16,016 nt of DNA from Deltaproteobacteria bacterium (GTDB lineage: Bacteria; Myxococcota_A; Polyangia; JAAYKL01): positions 1 to 16,016 of the forward strand of contig JAABTR010000192.1 of the NCBI GenBank assembly GCA_011389755.1, given 5' to 3'. The notes below the pieces were generated by a model. It ran no database searches, was not told where the DNA came from, and saw nothing but the letters and a program-made list of their open reading frames with translations. Positions 1-6,781 of this stretch are shown here, one piece after another. The position numbers were made by a program, and so were the translations under genes. Position 1 is the stretch's first letter. Each line of letters starts with the position of its first letter.

Positions 1-71
1 TGATTTCGTTATAAGGTCGCAAGGCCGCGCCGAAAAAAAAGCGTCTGGTAAAAAGGAGAGCGCCGCACCCT

Positions 72-902
72 ATGAAAGCTTCCACCAAGATAGCCCTCGC
101 CATCATCGCCCTCGCCGCCGTCGCCTCGGCGGTGGTGCTCACGAGACCACACACCGCAGGCAGCCTGGCCGACGACCCCGAGCTGGAGCGCATGCGCCGA
201 GCCCAAAAGCGGCTCCAGACCCTCGAACAAACGGCCGGTCCCGAGCCAAACCCCCTCTCGGAGAGCGTCAAAGAGCTCATCGCCGTCTCGAAAGAGGTCG
301 CTCGCGAGGGCAGGCACAATCCGGACGAACAGCCGGTCGGCATCGCCAAACAGGGCAAGGGCAGCGAGATGGTCCCCCCGTCGGCCCGCCACACCAAGTC
401 GGCCAAGCGGGTGCGCCCCAACACCGACATCTTGTCCCAAAAGGTGGTCAAGAGGCCTCGGCACACGGCGGACTGGAGTCGGCCGCAGGTGCTGCCGATG
501 CGGCGCCTAAACGATCTGTACCTGGGACTGACCATGGCCAACAATCTGGGCCGGGATTTCGACGATCAGGTGGTCAAAGAGCTCAGCGGCGCGGCGGTGA
601 TCGTCACCGGCGCCATCATGCCTCTCGACGAGATCCCCGAGGACGGGCGGTTCGAGCGCTTTTGGATCGCCCACCCCAGCCTGGTCATGAAAGGTTGTGT
701 GTTTTGCAGCCCCCCGACCCTCGGTGACCTGGTCTACGTGGAAGCGACCGAGCACCCCATCCGCGTCGACCCCGAGGACCTGTACAACACGGTGGTCATC
801 TCAAGCGTCCTCGGCCGCCTGGAACTCGGCCCCAACAAGACCGAGGACGGGATCGAGTACCTCTACGGGCTCGAGCTCGAGGACATCCGGCGAGAAAAGT
901 GA
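72..902 (+). CDS. Membrane-anchored DUF3299-like protein
   Basis: The 276-residue product starts with a basic tip and a hydrophobic segment (about residues 6-24), which fits an uncleaved anchor or signal peptide. A charged, Lys/Arg/Pro-rich linker follows (about 35-140). The C-terminal domain (about 171-275) contains VIVTGAIMPLDE, then C209-x2-C212 in CVFCSPP, then DLVYVEA. This order of a 'G-x-x-x-P-L' strand, a Cys/Pro-Pro loop and a VYV strand resembles DUF3299 proteins, which are mostly periplasmic and of unknown function. AAGGAGAG at 54-60 lies 11 bases before the ATG. The family match is from memory of the pattern; a function cannot be given. The two cysteines could bind metal or form a disulfide. 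The 71 bases before it hold no gene that I can see. Confidence 0.75.
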   Translation: MKASTKIALAIIALAAVASAVVLTRPHTAGSLADDPELERMRRAQKRLQTLEQTAGPEPNPLSESVKELIAVSKEVAREGRHNPDEQPVGIAKQGKGSEMVPPSARHTKSAKRVRPNTDILSQKVVKRPRHTADWSRPQVLPMRRLNDLYLGLTMANNLGRDFDDQVVKELSGAAVIVTGAIMPLDEIPEDGRFERFWIAHPSLVMKGCVFCSPPTLGDLVYVEATEHPIRVDPEDLYNTVVISSVLGRLELGPNKTEDGIEYLYGLELEDIRREK

Positions 903-910
903 CGCTCACT

Positions 911-955
911 TAAAAAATGTTTTGCCGAGCAGGACAGATTCCCGCCCGGCAAAAC
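911..955 (-). terminator. Intrinsic terminator of the small heat-shock gene
   Basis: Perfect 9-bp arms GTTTTGCCG (919-927) and CGGCAAAAC (947-955) form a hairpin. Read on the minus strand it is followed by a T run (complement of the six A at 912-917). It lies 30 bases past the stop of the minus-strand gene at 985, so it most likely ends that transcript. It may also block transcription from the convergent gene ending at 902. The loop is rather long (19 nt). Confidence 0.65.
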
Positions 956-984
956 ACCCCTCGAGCGACAAAAACAAAAGACGG

Positions 985-1449
985 CTAATCGATTTTGACT
1001 TTTCGTCCGCGACCGTGCTCGGTTTTGGGCAGGTGGACCTCCAAGACGCCGTCTTTGAAATTCGCCTTGACGTCTTTTGCCGACACGTTGGACGGCAAGG
1101 TCAGGGATCTCTCAAAGGAGCCGTGCCATCTTTCGGTGCAGCAGTAGTCGCCCTGCTCGACGCTCTTTTCCTCTCGCCGCTCGCCCCGAAGCGTCAAGCG
1201 GCCGTCCTCGACCTCCACGGCGATGTTGTCTTTGTCGATGCCGGGCAGATCGGCATGCACGACCAGTTCGTTTTGTTTGTCGACGATGTCGATGTCCGGC
1301 GACCATATACCCGTCTCTTCGGCGGGCATTCCCGCCAACCTCGAGGGCTGCTGCATCACGTCGGCGATCAGGCTCTCGATGCCGGTCTCAGGCCAGTCCC
1401 AGCGCCCTTGCCGCCTCATCCTCCGGGGCATCCATCTTTCGATAGCCAT
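985..1449 (-). CDS. Small heat-shock protein (Hsp20/alpha-crystallin family)
   Basis: ATP-independent holdase that binds unfolding proteins in the cytoplasm. The 154-residue product has a short N-terminal arm (1-47), an alpha-crystallin domain (about 48-142) with SPDIDIVDKQNELVVHADLPG and the conserved GVLEV strand (134-138), and a C-terminal V-K-I at 151-153. That last motif corresponds to the I/V-x-I motif used for oligomer assembly. The start chosen is the ATG at 1447-1449 because AAGGAGG (complement of 1456-1462) sits 6 bases upstream. The frame stays open for 35 more codons, but those lie in promoter sequence. It is a single gene, divergent from the hydrolase at 1602. A -24/-12 type promoter lies about 60 bases upstream (see its entry), so control by sigma-54 is likely. 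Two adjacent cysteines (93-94) are unusual for this family. Confidence 0.95.
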   Translation of the reverse strand: MAIERWMPRRMRRQGRWDWPETGIESLIADVMQQPSRLAGMPAEETGIWSPDIDIVDKQNELVVHADLPGIDKDNIAVEVEDGRLTLRGERREEKSVEQGDYCCTERWHGSFERSLTLPSNVSAKDVKANFKDGVLEVHLPKTEHGRGRKVKID

Positions 1450-1510
1450 CTTCAACCTCCTTCGCGTTTGGTTTTGTTTCGTAACGAGGTTCATTCGGTT
1501 CGAGAGTCGG

Positions 1511-1528
1511 AAGCACGCGTCATGCCAA
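1511..1528 (-). promoter_or_regulatory. Candidate sigma-54 (-24/-12) promoter of the hsp20 gene
   Basis: The minus strand reads TTGGCATGACGCGTGCTT. Compared with TGGCAC-N5-TTGC it keeps GG and GC at exactly 10 bases' spacing, with C-to-T in the -24 box and T-to-G in the -12 box. The predicted transcript start is about 50 bases before the ATG at 1449, leaving room for the strong ribosome site. I saw no good sigma-70 pair in this stretch. An activator would be required, and none is encoded next to it. Confidence 0.6.
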
Positions 1529-1537
1529 AAGGTTCGC

Positions 1538-1552
1538 GCCAAAAATCTTGGC
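1538..1552. promoter_or_regulatory. Dyad GCCAA-N5-TTGGC between divergent genes
   Basis: Perfect 5-bp arms GCCAA (1538-1542) and TTGGC (1548-1552) flank AAATC. It lies just upstream of the -24 box of the hsp20 promoter and 50 bases before the divergent hydrolase gene, so it could serve either. It may be a regulator site, but such short arms can arise by chance. Confidence 0.25.
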
Positions 1553-1601
1553 AAGCGGCGGCCTTAAGAAGTAGGGATAAAAGAAGAGAGGCTTCGAACC
1601 G

Positions 1602-2426
1602 ATGAACACGGCCATCAAGACCGCCTTTGCCGCCCTCACATCCCTGATCGCCGCTTTGTTGCTTTTGTCATATGGATGCCAGGAGGGGCTGATCTTCCAT
1701 CCGCGGCAGGGACGCCAGGCCACACCGGCAGCGGCGGGTTTCGAGTTCGAGGAGCTCCTCGTCGAAACACCGGACGGCGCAAAGATACACGGCTACTGGG
1801 TCCCCCATCCAAATTCGACTGTCGCAGCCCTTTGGTGTCACGGCAACGCGGGAAACATATCGGGACGAGTGAGCAGCATCCCCTCGTTTCACGACCTGGG
1901 ACTCGGCGTGCTGATGTTCGACTATCGCGGGTTCGGCCTGAGCGAAGGGGACCTCAGCGAACGAGGAACCTACCTCGACGCTCAGACCATGTACGACTAC
2001 CTGGTCGAAGCGCTCGCGGTCCCATCCGACGAGATCGTAATCTACGGCAAGTCATTGGGCGGGGGCGTCGCCGCCCACCTGGCCTCTCAAAACCCCGCCC
2101 GGACCCTCATCCTCGACTCCACCTTCTCGAGCATCGAGACATTCGCGTCCGAGCTCTTCCCATTTCTGCCGGCAAAGCTCATTTTGCGCTACGAGTATCC
2201 CACCGCAAAAAACGTGCAAAAGCGCAACATGCCCGTGCTCGTCATCCACAGCGAAAACGACGAGATGATCCCGCTTCACCACGGAGAAAATATCTTCAAT
2301 GCAGCCGTCGAGCCGAAGAGGTTCGTCCTCGCCACCGGAGATCACAACGCGGATCACCTGCGAGAACCGCGGGTCGCGAAGACCGTGCGGGCGATACTCG
2401 GGCTGAGCCCTTCTGCTATCGAATAA
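1602..2426 (+). CDS. Alpha/beta hydrolase, BEM46/S33-like, N-terminally anchored
   Basis: Probable serine hydrolase (esterase or peptidase type; substrate unknown). Residues 8-25 are hydrophobic, ending in SYGC26. This is either a membrane anchor or an imperfect lipobox, placing the enzyme at the outer face of the inner membrane. The catalytic fold shows the oxyanion motif HGNAGN (80-85), MFDYRGFGLSEG (105-116), nucleophile elbow GKSLGG with Ser151, acid Asp220 in SENDEMIP and His248 in GDHN. This motif set is typical of the BEM46/YfhR-like group, and the 274-residue length fits it. A GAGAGG ribosome site lies about 10 bases before the ATG. It is divergent from hsp20 and 76 bases ahead of a second hydrolase that is not closely similar, so a shared operon is possible. 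Confidence 0.9.
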   Translation: MNTAIKTAFAALTSLIAALLLLSYGCQEGLIFHPRQGRQATPAAAGFEFEELLVETPDGAKIHGYWVPHPNSTVAALWCHGNAGNISGRVSSIPSFHDLGLGVLMFDYRGFGLSEGDLSERGTYLDAQTMYDYLVEALAVPSDEIVIYGKSLGGGVAAHLASQNPARTLILDSTFSSIETFASELFPFLPAKLILRYEYPTAKNVQKRNMPVLVIHSENDEMIPLHHGENIFNAAVEPKRFVLATGDHNADHLREPRVAKTVRAILGLSPSAIE

Positions 2427-2468
2427 ACTCCATCATTCTGCGAAAAACATTGGCTTTTTCATCACATC

Positions 2469-2485
2469 CTGCCTAGCCTAGGCAG
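2469..2485. promoter_or_regulatory. 17-bp palindrome before the second hydrolase gene
   Basis: CTGCCTAG and CTAGGCAG form perfect 8-bp arms around a single C. The one-base centre and lack of a T run argue against a terminator. A dimeric regulator site is more likely, acting on the gene that starts about 20-25 bases downstream. No known consensus was recognised. Confidence 0.4.
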
Positions 2486-2502
2486 CGCTCGGCCTGGAGG
2501 TT

Positions 2503-3483
2503 GTGGTGGTGAAAAGCGGTGTTTCATTTCGCGTCCCGTTCCCGAGAGCCTGCGTCTTGATCGCGTGTGCGGCGGTTCTTGGATGCGGCGCGCGGCAGCA
2601 AAAAAAAGAACTGGATTGGGAGGAGCTGTCGACAAAGGACCGCAGCGCCCGCCTCTTTGAGGCTCTCGACATCCAAGCGAGGATCATACGGCTCGGCAGC
2701 GCCGTCATGCACTTCATCGACGTCCGACCGGACTCGTCTCCTGTTTCACACAAGCGCCCGGCGATCCTGTTCGTCCACGGCTTCGCGGGGAGCCTCGGCG
2801 ACTTCGCGCCGACGATCCTGTCTTTGTCGAAGCGCCACCGGGTGCTCGCCTTCGACCTGCCGGGCTTCGGCAACTCTTTTCGCACGGACCACGAATACTC
2901 CATCGAGGCGTACGGCCGCACACTCCTCGACTTCGTCTCGGCTTCCGGCGCCAAAAAGGTTCACCTCGTTTGTCACTCCATGGGCGGCCAGGTCTGCCTC
3001 GCCGTCGCGCTTGAAAAAGCGTCGTACGTCGCGAGTTTGACCCTCATCGACAACGCCGGCACCTACGATCCCGCCGGCTTCGTAAAAGGGGTCAGCAAGA
3101 GCGCCGGCGGCATCAACGTCGGCAAGGTGGTGACCAGGCGGGGGCGATCTCTGGCCGAGCTCGGGATGGGGGACCAGTCCCACACCCGGAGGTTCTTGTC
3201 CCGCAACCCGTCGGTGCTGACCGCGTTTTCCAGCTTCGAGACCAACTTCCGGGGCGAAGTGCGCAGCCTCGAGGCGCCCACCCTCATCATCTGGGGACAG
3301 CGCGACCGCGTCTTCAATGTACGCAACGCGCTGTTTTTAAAGGAGAACATCCGCGACTCCCGCCTCCACATCATCGAGGACGCCGCCCACGCGCCGCAGC
3401 TGTCCCATCCCGAAAAAGTCTCCGGGTGGATCGAACGTTTCATCCTCGAAAATGACGCCGAAAAGACCGATGCCGACTCGTAA
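2503..3483 (+). CDS. Alpha/beta hydrolase, probable lipoprotein
   Basis: Second serine hydrolase of the region (substrate unknown). A basic N-terminus and hydrophobic stretch end in VLGC28, an acceptable lipobox, so it is probably a secreted lipoprotein. The fold (about 85-318) has HGFAGS (92-97), FDLPGFGNS, nucleophile Ser159 in CHSMGG, Asp268 in WGQRDRV and His296 in AAHAP, a complete triad. The motifs resemble the MhpC/BphD-like hydrolase group more than the neighbour at 1602. Three in-frame GTG codons (2503, 2506, 2509) are possible starts; GGAGG at 2496-2500 best suits 2506 or 2509. The outermost is given and residue numbers count from it. The last 32 bases overlap the next gene, so the two are probably translated together. 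Confidence 0.9.
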   Translation: MVVKSGVSFRVPFPRACVLIACAAVLGCGARQQKKELDWEELSTKDRSARLFEALDIQARIIRLGSAVMHFIDVRPDSSPVSHKRPAILFVHGFAGSLGDFAPTILSLSKRHRVLAFDLPGFGNSFRTDHEYSIEAYGRTLLDFVSASGAKKVHLVCHSMGGQVCLAVALEKASYVASLTLIDNAGTYDPAGFVKGVSKSAGGINVGKVVTRRGRSLAELGMGDQSHTRRFLSRNPSVLTAFSSFETNFRGEVRSLEAPTLIIWGQRDRVFNVRNALFLKENIRDSRLHIIEDAAHAPQLSHPEKVSGWIERFILENDAEKTDADS

Positions 3484-4309
3484 ACATAAAACCTTCATCA
3501 TCCCCGGGCTCATTATAGCGTGCTCGCTCGCGCCTGGGACCTTCGTGCAGGCGGCCGATGTGCTCGGGCTCCTAGGCGACAGTACGCTCCAGGTCGACGA
3601 CGCAAGCACCTACGTTCACGAGCATCCCGACTCGGACAGCCCCATCCTGCGGACGCTTTTTCCCGGCGAGCTCGTCTCCCCCGTGCAAACTATCGAGACG
3701 GAAAACGGGCAGGTGTGGCTCAAGATCCGCCTGGGCGCCAACCGGCACGGCTACGTGCGCAGAGAAAAGTTCGTGACGGCCGGGCGTTTCCCGAGAGCCA
3801 AGTGGCACCGCTCGACCGTGGTGCGCGACGAGCGGCCGTTCTCCCTGACGCTCCAGGGCCTCGGCGAGACGTACGGCGGCTCCATCAACGTTCGATACTT
3901 ACCCTTCACCCGGATAGGCGTCACCGCGGGCGTCGGTCCGGTCTTCGATGGCGCAGATGCAAAGGGCACCGCCTTGTCGTTCGGGCTGATGATGTTCGCC
4001 GGCACCCGCAACCTGAGCCCATTTCTCATCTGGGGGGCGCACCGGCTCAGCTACCACGACGGGCTCACCGTCCTCAAGATAACCTCGATGCACTTCACCA
4101 TCGGCCTCGAGTGGGCCTTCGACTGGGGCGGAATCATCGGCGCGGGGATGACCTACATCCGCAGCATGGACGTCTCGGTGACGGTCAAGTACGACGACGT
4201 GGAACGCGCCGACATCGCCATGGGAGACTACGGGCGCCTTGGAGACCAGCTCGAAGGAGAGCTCTTCCAGGCCCTGCAGCCCTGCGCATTCATCGGCTAC
4301 GGCTTTTAG
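3452..4309 (+). CDS. Exported protein: SH3-like domain plus predicted outer-membrane barrel
   Basis: The 285-residue product has a basic N-terminus, a hydrophobic core (15-27) and a likely signal-peptidase site after VQA (about residue 34). Residues about 50-110 (YVHEHPDSDSPILRTLFPGE, then WLKIRL and GYVRREKF) follow the pattern of bacterial SH3 domains, which often bind cell-wall material. Residues about 128-285 alternate polar and hydrophobic positions with many Gly and aromatic residues, and the chain ends in GYGF. A terminal Phe is the usual signal for barrel insertion by the Bam complex. The ATG at 3452 overlaps the upstream hydrolase by 32 bases and has no clear ribosome site. An ATG at 3470 would also work and gives a cleaner signal peptide. 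No named family was recognised; the barrel is inferred from composition. Confidence 0.8.
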   Translation: MTPKRPMPTRKHKTFIIPGLIIACSLAPGTFVQAADVLGLLGDSTLQVDDASTYVHEHPDSDSPILRTLFPGELVSPVQTIETENGQVWLKIRLGANRHGYVRREKFVTAGRFPRAKWHRSTVVRDERPFSLTLQGLGETYGGSINVRYLPFTRIGVTAGVGPVFDGADAKGTALSFGLMMFAGTRNLSPFLIWGAHRLSYHDGLTVLKITSMHFTIGLEWAFDWGGIIGAGMTYIRSMDVSVTVKYDDVERADIAMGDYGRLGDQLEGELFQALQPCAFIGYGF

Positions 4310-4382
4310 AAGGCCCGGTGCTCCGGGTCACCAAGGAGCCGACGCTCTTTCATCTCGAACGGCGTCGTCACGGGTTGCTCTT

Positions 4383-4433
4383 GTGCTCTACCGTGGTGAC
4401 TAATTTAAGTGAGCACCAAAATGAGCCAGCTCA
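4383..4433. promoter_or_regulatory. Cluster of GAGC/GCTC dyads upstream of the pirin gene
   Basis: Within 51 bases there are GTGCTC (4383-4388), GTGAGCAC (4409-4416) and TGAGC-CA-GCTCA (4422-4433, a perfect dyad). The A+T-rich patch GACTAATTTAAGTG (4398-4411) lies among them and may hold the -10 region. The arrangement suggests regulated transcription of the pirin gene. The regulator is unknown. Confidence 0.3.
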
Positions 4434-4457
4434 AGTAGGACAGCCGACTGTTTTTTT
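4434..4457 (+). terminator. Weak hairpin with T7 run before the pirin gene
   Basis: AGTAGG (4434-4439) and CCGACT (4444-4449) can pair around ACAG with one mismatch, followed by G and seven T (4451-4457). It could end the hydrolase/barrel transcript that stops at 4309, or act as an attenuator in the pirin leader, since it lies only 19 bases before that start codon. Confidence 0.35.
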
Positions 4458-4476
4458 AAACCAGGGAGCATCGGCC

Positions 4477-5346
4477 ATGGAAACGAGGACAGTCACCCAG
4501 CTTTTCGAAGGTCGCCCCACCCGTGAAGGCGCGGGCGTCAATCTCCATCGCATCTTTGGCCATGGACACGAAAGGATTTTTGACCCGTTCTTGCTCTTCG
4601 ACTCATTCGGCTCCGATGATTCCGCTGATTATGGCGCCGGCTTTCCGTGGCATCCCCACCGCGGCATCGAGACGATCACGTATATCCTCGCCGGCGAGGT
4701 CGAACACCAAGACAGCCTGGGAAATTGCGGCACCATCGGGCCCGGAGATCTGCAGTGGATGACGGCGGGCAGCGGCATCATCCATCAGGAGACGCCAAAA
4801 GTAGACGCCGAGGGACGGATGAAGGGGTTGCAGCTGTGGGCGAACCTCCCCTCGGACAAAAAGATGATCGCGCCGTCCTACCAAGAGGTGCGCAGCGCGG
4901 ACATCCCGCAAATCGACCTCGAAAACGGAGCCCGTGTCAAAGTGATCAGCGGCCACGTCGGCTCCGCGAAAGGACCGATCACCGGAATCGCCACAGATCC
5001 TGAGTACCTCGACGTCTCGATCGAAGCCGGCGGAGCGTTCGCGCACAGCCTCCACCCCGAGCACACGGCGTTTGCCTATGTCTTGGAAGGGATCATCGAC
5101 AGCGGGGACAGCCGCGTCCGCACCGGTCAGCTCGCCGTGCTGAGCCCAGGGGCGCGGATCGCCTTCGACGCCCCCGCAGGAGCGCGGTTCCTGGTGATCT
5201 CGGGGCGCGCTCTCCACGAGCCCATCGCCTGGCGCGGCCCCATCGTCATGAACAGTGCAGAGGATGTCGCCCTGGCCTATTCGGAGTACCACATCGGCAA
5301 CTTCATCAAGCACGCCTTCACGCCGTGCCGCAGATTTCTGCGATGA
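4477..5346 (+). CDS. Pirin family protein (cupin, metal-binding)
   Basis: Two-domain cupin protein of 289 residues, the usual pirin length. The N-terminal domain carries the metal site: H59 and H61 in FPWHPHRGIETITYIL, then H103 and E105 in GSGIIHQE, matching the three-His/one-Glu pattern. Bacterial pirins include quercetin dioxygenases and redox-linked regulators of metabolic enzymes; which role applies here cannot be told. The C-terminal half (about 150-289) includes the usual pirin ending region FIKHAF. AGGGAG at 4463-4468 lies 8 bases before the ATG. The same frame is open for about 950 bases upstream, but that stretch is the out-of-frame shadow of the barrel gene. It is convergent with the ATPase gene. 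Confidence 0.95.
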   Translation: METRTVTQLFEGRPTREGAGVNLHRIFGHGHERIFDPFLLFDSFGSDDSADYGAGFPWHPHRGIETITYILAGEVEHQDSLGNCGTIGPGDLQWMTAGSGIIHQETPKVDAEGRMKGLQLWANLPSDKKMIAPSYQEVRSADIPQIDLENGARVKVISGHVGSAKGPITGIATDPEYLDVSIEAGGAFAHSLHPEHTAFAYVLEGIIDSGDSRVRTGQLAVLSPGARIAFDAPAGARFLVISGRALHEPIAWRGPIVMNSAEDVALAYSEYHIGNFIKHAFTPCRRFLR

Positions 5347-5368
5347 GTTGGTTTTCGGTCGTCGCGTT

Positions 5369-5387
5369 GCCTTTTCCCGGAAAGGGC
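5369..5387. terminator. Hairpin between convergent pirin and ATPase genes
   Basis: GCCTTTTCC and GGAAAGGGC pair around one base (nine pairs including one G-T), giving a stable stem with a short loop. There is no T run on either side, so termination is only inferred from its place between two converging genes. Confidence 0.35.
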
Positions 5388-5411
5388 GCAGCGGTTATCT
5401 CGACAATGGGT

Positions 5412-6626
5412 TCACAAAGCCGCCACCGGAATCGTATGGGCATCCCGCCCGAGGGGAAGCGACTGATCGACGAGGCAAATCAAGCCTCCGGGCTCCACCG
5501 GCATGCCCAGTCTCTCAAGCACCGCGAAATTGCGAATGTCCTTCTTGCTCGGCGAAGCGGTCTTCTTGAATTCCACCGGGTGAATCTTTCCGTCACGAAC
5601 GATGAGAAGGTCGACCTCTTTTTTGTCCTTGTCGCGATAGAAATAGAACGGCGCCCGCTGTCCGTTGTGCCAATAACTCTTGAGCAACTCCACCAGAATC
5701 CAGGTTTCCAGAATCGGCCCTGACATCGCACCTGCTTCGAGGGTCTCTGGAGTGGTCCACTCGGTGAGGTACGCGGCGAGGCCTGTGTCTAGGAAGTAGA
5801 GCTTGGGCGTCTTGATGAGCCTCTTGGTGACATTTGTGTGGTAAGGCTCGAGCATGTAGACGATTCCCGACGCTTGAAGAATCGAAAGCCAGCTCTTGGC
5901 TGTGTTAGGTGACACGTCGGCGTCGCGCGCCATCTCGGACAGGTTGAGCAGCTGCGCCGTCCGGGCCGCTGCCACGCGCATAAAGCGGAGAAAGGCCATC
6001 TCGTCACCGACCCTGGCGAGCTCTCTCACATCTCTTTGGAGATAGGTCTGCACGTACGAGCCATAGAAAAGATCTCTGTCCTTTCCTTCGCTGAGCACCA
6101 AGCCTGGGTAGGAGCCCCTCCAGATGTGCCGGTACAGCTCGAGGAGTGACACCGACCCATCCGGACGCGTCTGCGCGACCGCGCCCGGAAGAAACGGCGG
6201 CCTCTTCGCCTGCCGCTCGAGCAGCTCGTGCCGCGAGAATCCCAGAAGCTGTACGATCCCGACCCGTCCGGCCAGAGATTCCGACACCCCCTGCATGAGG
6301 TGAAACTGTTGGGAGCCGGTCAACCAGAACATCCCCGGCGTCTGCGCCGCGTCGACGGCCATCTTGATAAGCGGCAGCAAGTTCGGTGCGTACTGAATCT
6401 CGTCAATCAACAATGGTGGTGAAAAGCGCTGCAGAAACAGCTGGGGCTCCTGACGGGCGAGCTCGAGGACGAGGGGGTCGTCGAGGGTGACATAGGTCCT
6501 GTCCTCGCGGGAGAGATGTTTGAGCAGCGTCGTCTTGCCCACTTGCCGAGCGCCCGTCAGCAGGAGCACGGGGAACTGTTTCGACGCCGTGTCGATAAAA
6601 CCTTCGAGCTGCCGAGCGATATACAA
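5412..6626 (-). CDS. AAA_14/DUF4143 family ATPase
   Basis: Complete 404-residue member of a widespread but poorly understood ATPase family. Walker A is GARQVGKTT (25-33), Walker B LLIDE (72-76) and a sensor-like TGSQQ (103-107). A winged-helix-like segment (about 225-265, LLNLSEMARDADVS) follows. The C-terminal part carries EVDLLI with D339 and VEFKK with E352-x-K354, the D...ExK pattern of PD-(D/E)XK nuclease-like folds found in DUF4143. Whether it cuts DNA is unknown. The start is a TTG, chosen because GGAGG (complement of 6632-6636) lies 5 bases upstream and no upstream ATG or GTG is in frame. Members of this family are often scattered among genomes as single genes, which suggests transfer. 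Here it is alone, between unrelated genes, with AT-rich DNA upstream. Confidence 0.92.
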   Translation of the reverse strand: MYIARQLEGFIDTASKQFPVLLLTGARQVGKTTLLKHLSREDRTYVTLDDPLVLELARQEPQLFLQRFSPPLLIDEIQYAPNLLPLIKMAVDAAQTPGMFWLTGSQQFHLMQGVSESLAGRVGIVQLLGFSRHELLERQAKRPPFLPGAVAQTRPDGSVSLLELYRHIWRGSYPGLVLSEGKDRDLFYGSYVQTYLQRDVRELARVGDEMAFLRFMRVAAARTAQLLNLSEMARDADVSPNTAKSWLSILQASGIVYMLEPYHTNVTKRLIKTPKLYFLDTGLAAYLTEWTTPETLEAGAMSGPILETWILVELLKSYWHNGQRAPFYFYRDKDKKEVDLLIVRDGKIHPVEFKKTASPSKKDIRNFAVLERLGMPVEPGGLICLVDQSLPLGRDAHTIPVAAL

Positions 6627-6647
6627 GCGACCCTCCGTCCAATTCGC

Positions 6648-6670
6648 AACGTCACTGCAAAATGGACGTT
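6648..6670. promoter_or_regulatory. Inverted repeat in the ATPase leader
   Basis: AACGTC (6648-6653) and GACGTT (6665-6670) are perfect 6-bp arms with 11 bases between them, just upstream of the ribosome site of the minus-strand ATPase. The rest of the gap (about 6671-6755) is AT-rich, with TATCGATA at 6692-6699. I could not settle on a -35/-10 pair. Possible operator; short arms may be chance. Confidence 0.3.
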
Positions 6671-6739
6671 CAGAGTCAAAAAATCAATAGTTATCGATAT
6701 TTTTTTGGGAACACGCCCAATTGTCAGGGGAGCTTCGAT

Positions 6740-6781
6740 TCATCGGTATAAAAATTAAGGCGTTAGCGGCTGTCAACCTAA
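6740..6781 (-). terminator. Possible weak terminator after the second lipoprotein gene
   Basis: On the minus strand, directly after the TAG stop, GTTAG and CTAAC can pair across 11 bases. A T-rich run (TTAATTTTTATA) follows. The stem is short, so this rests mainly on position and the T run. Confidence 0.3.

Noticed and set aside
1496..1601. Inverted repeat CGGTTCGA ... TCGAACCG around the hsp20/hydrolase gap
   Set aside because: The 8-bp arms are 90 bases apart, and one abuts a start codon; a chance match in a gap of this size is plausible.
3520..4476. Upstream extension of the pirin frame by more than 300 codons
   Set aside because: It overlaps the barrel gene out of frame, has Arg/Pro/His-rich composition, and a ribosome site precedes the ATG at 4477.
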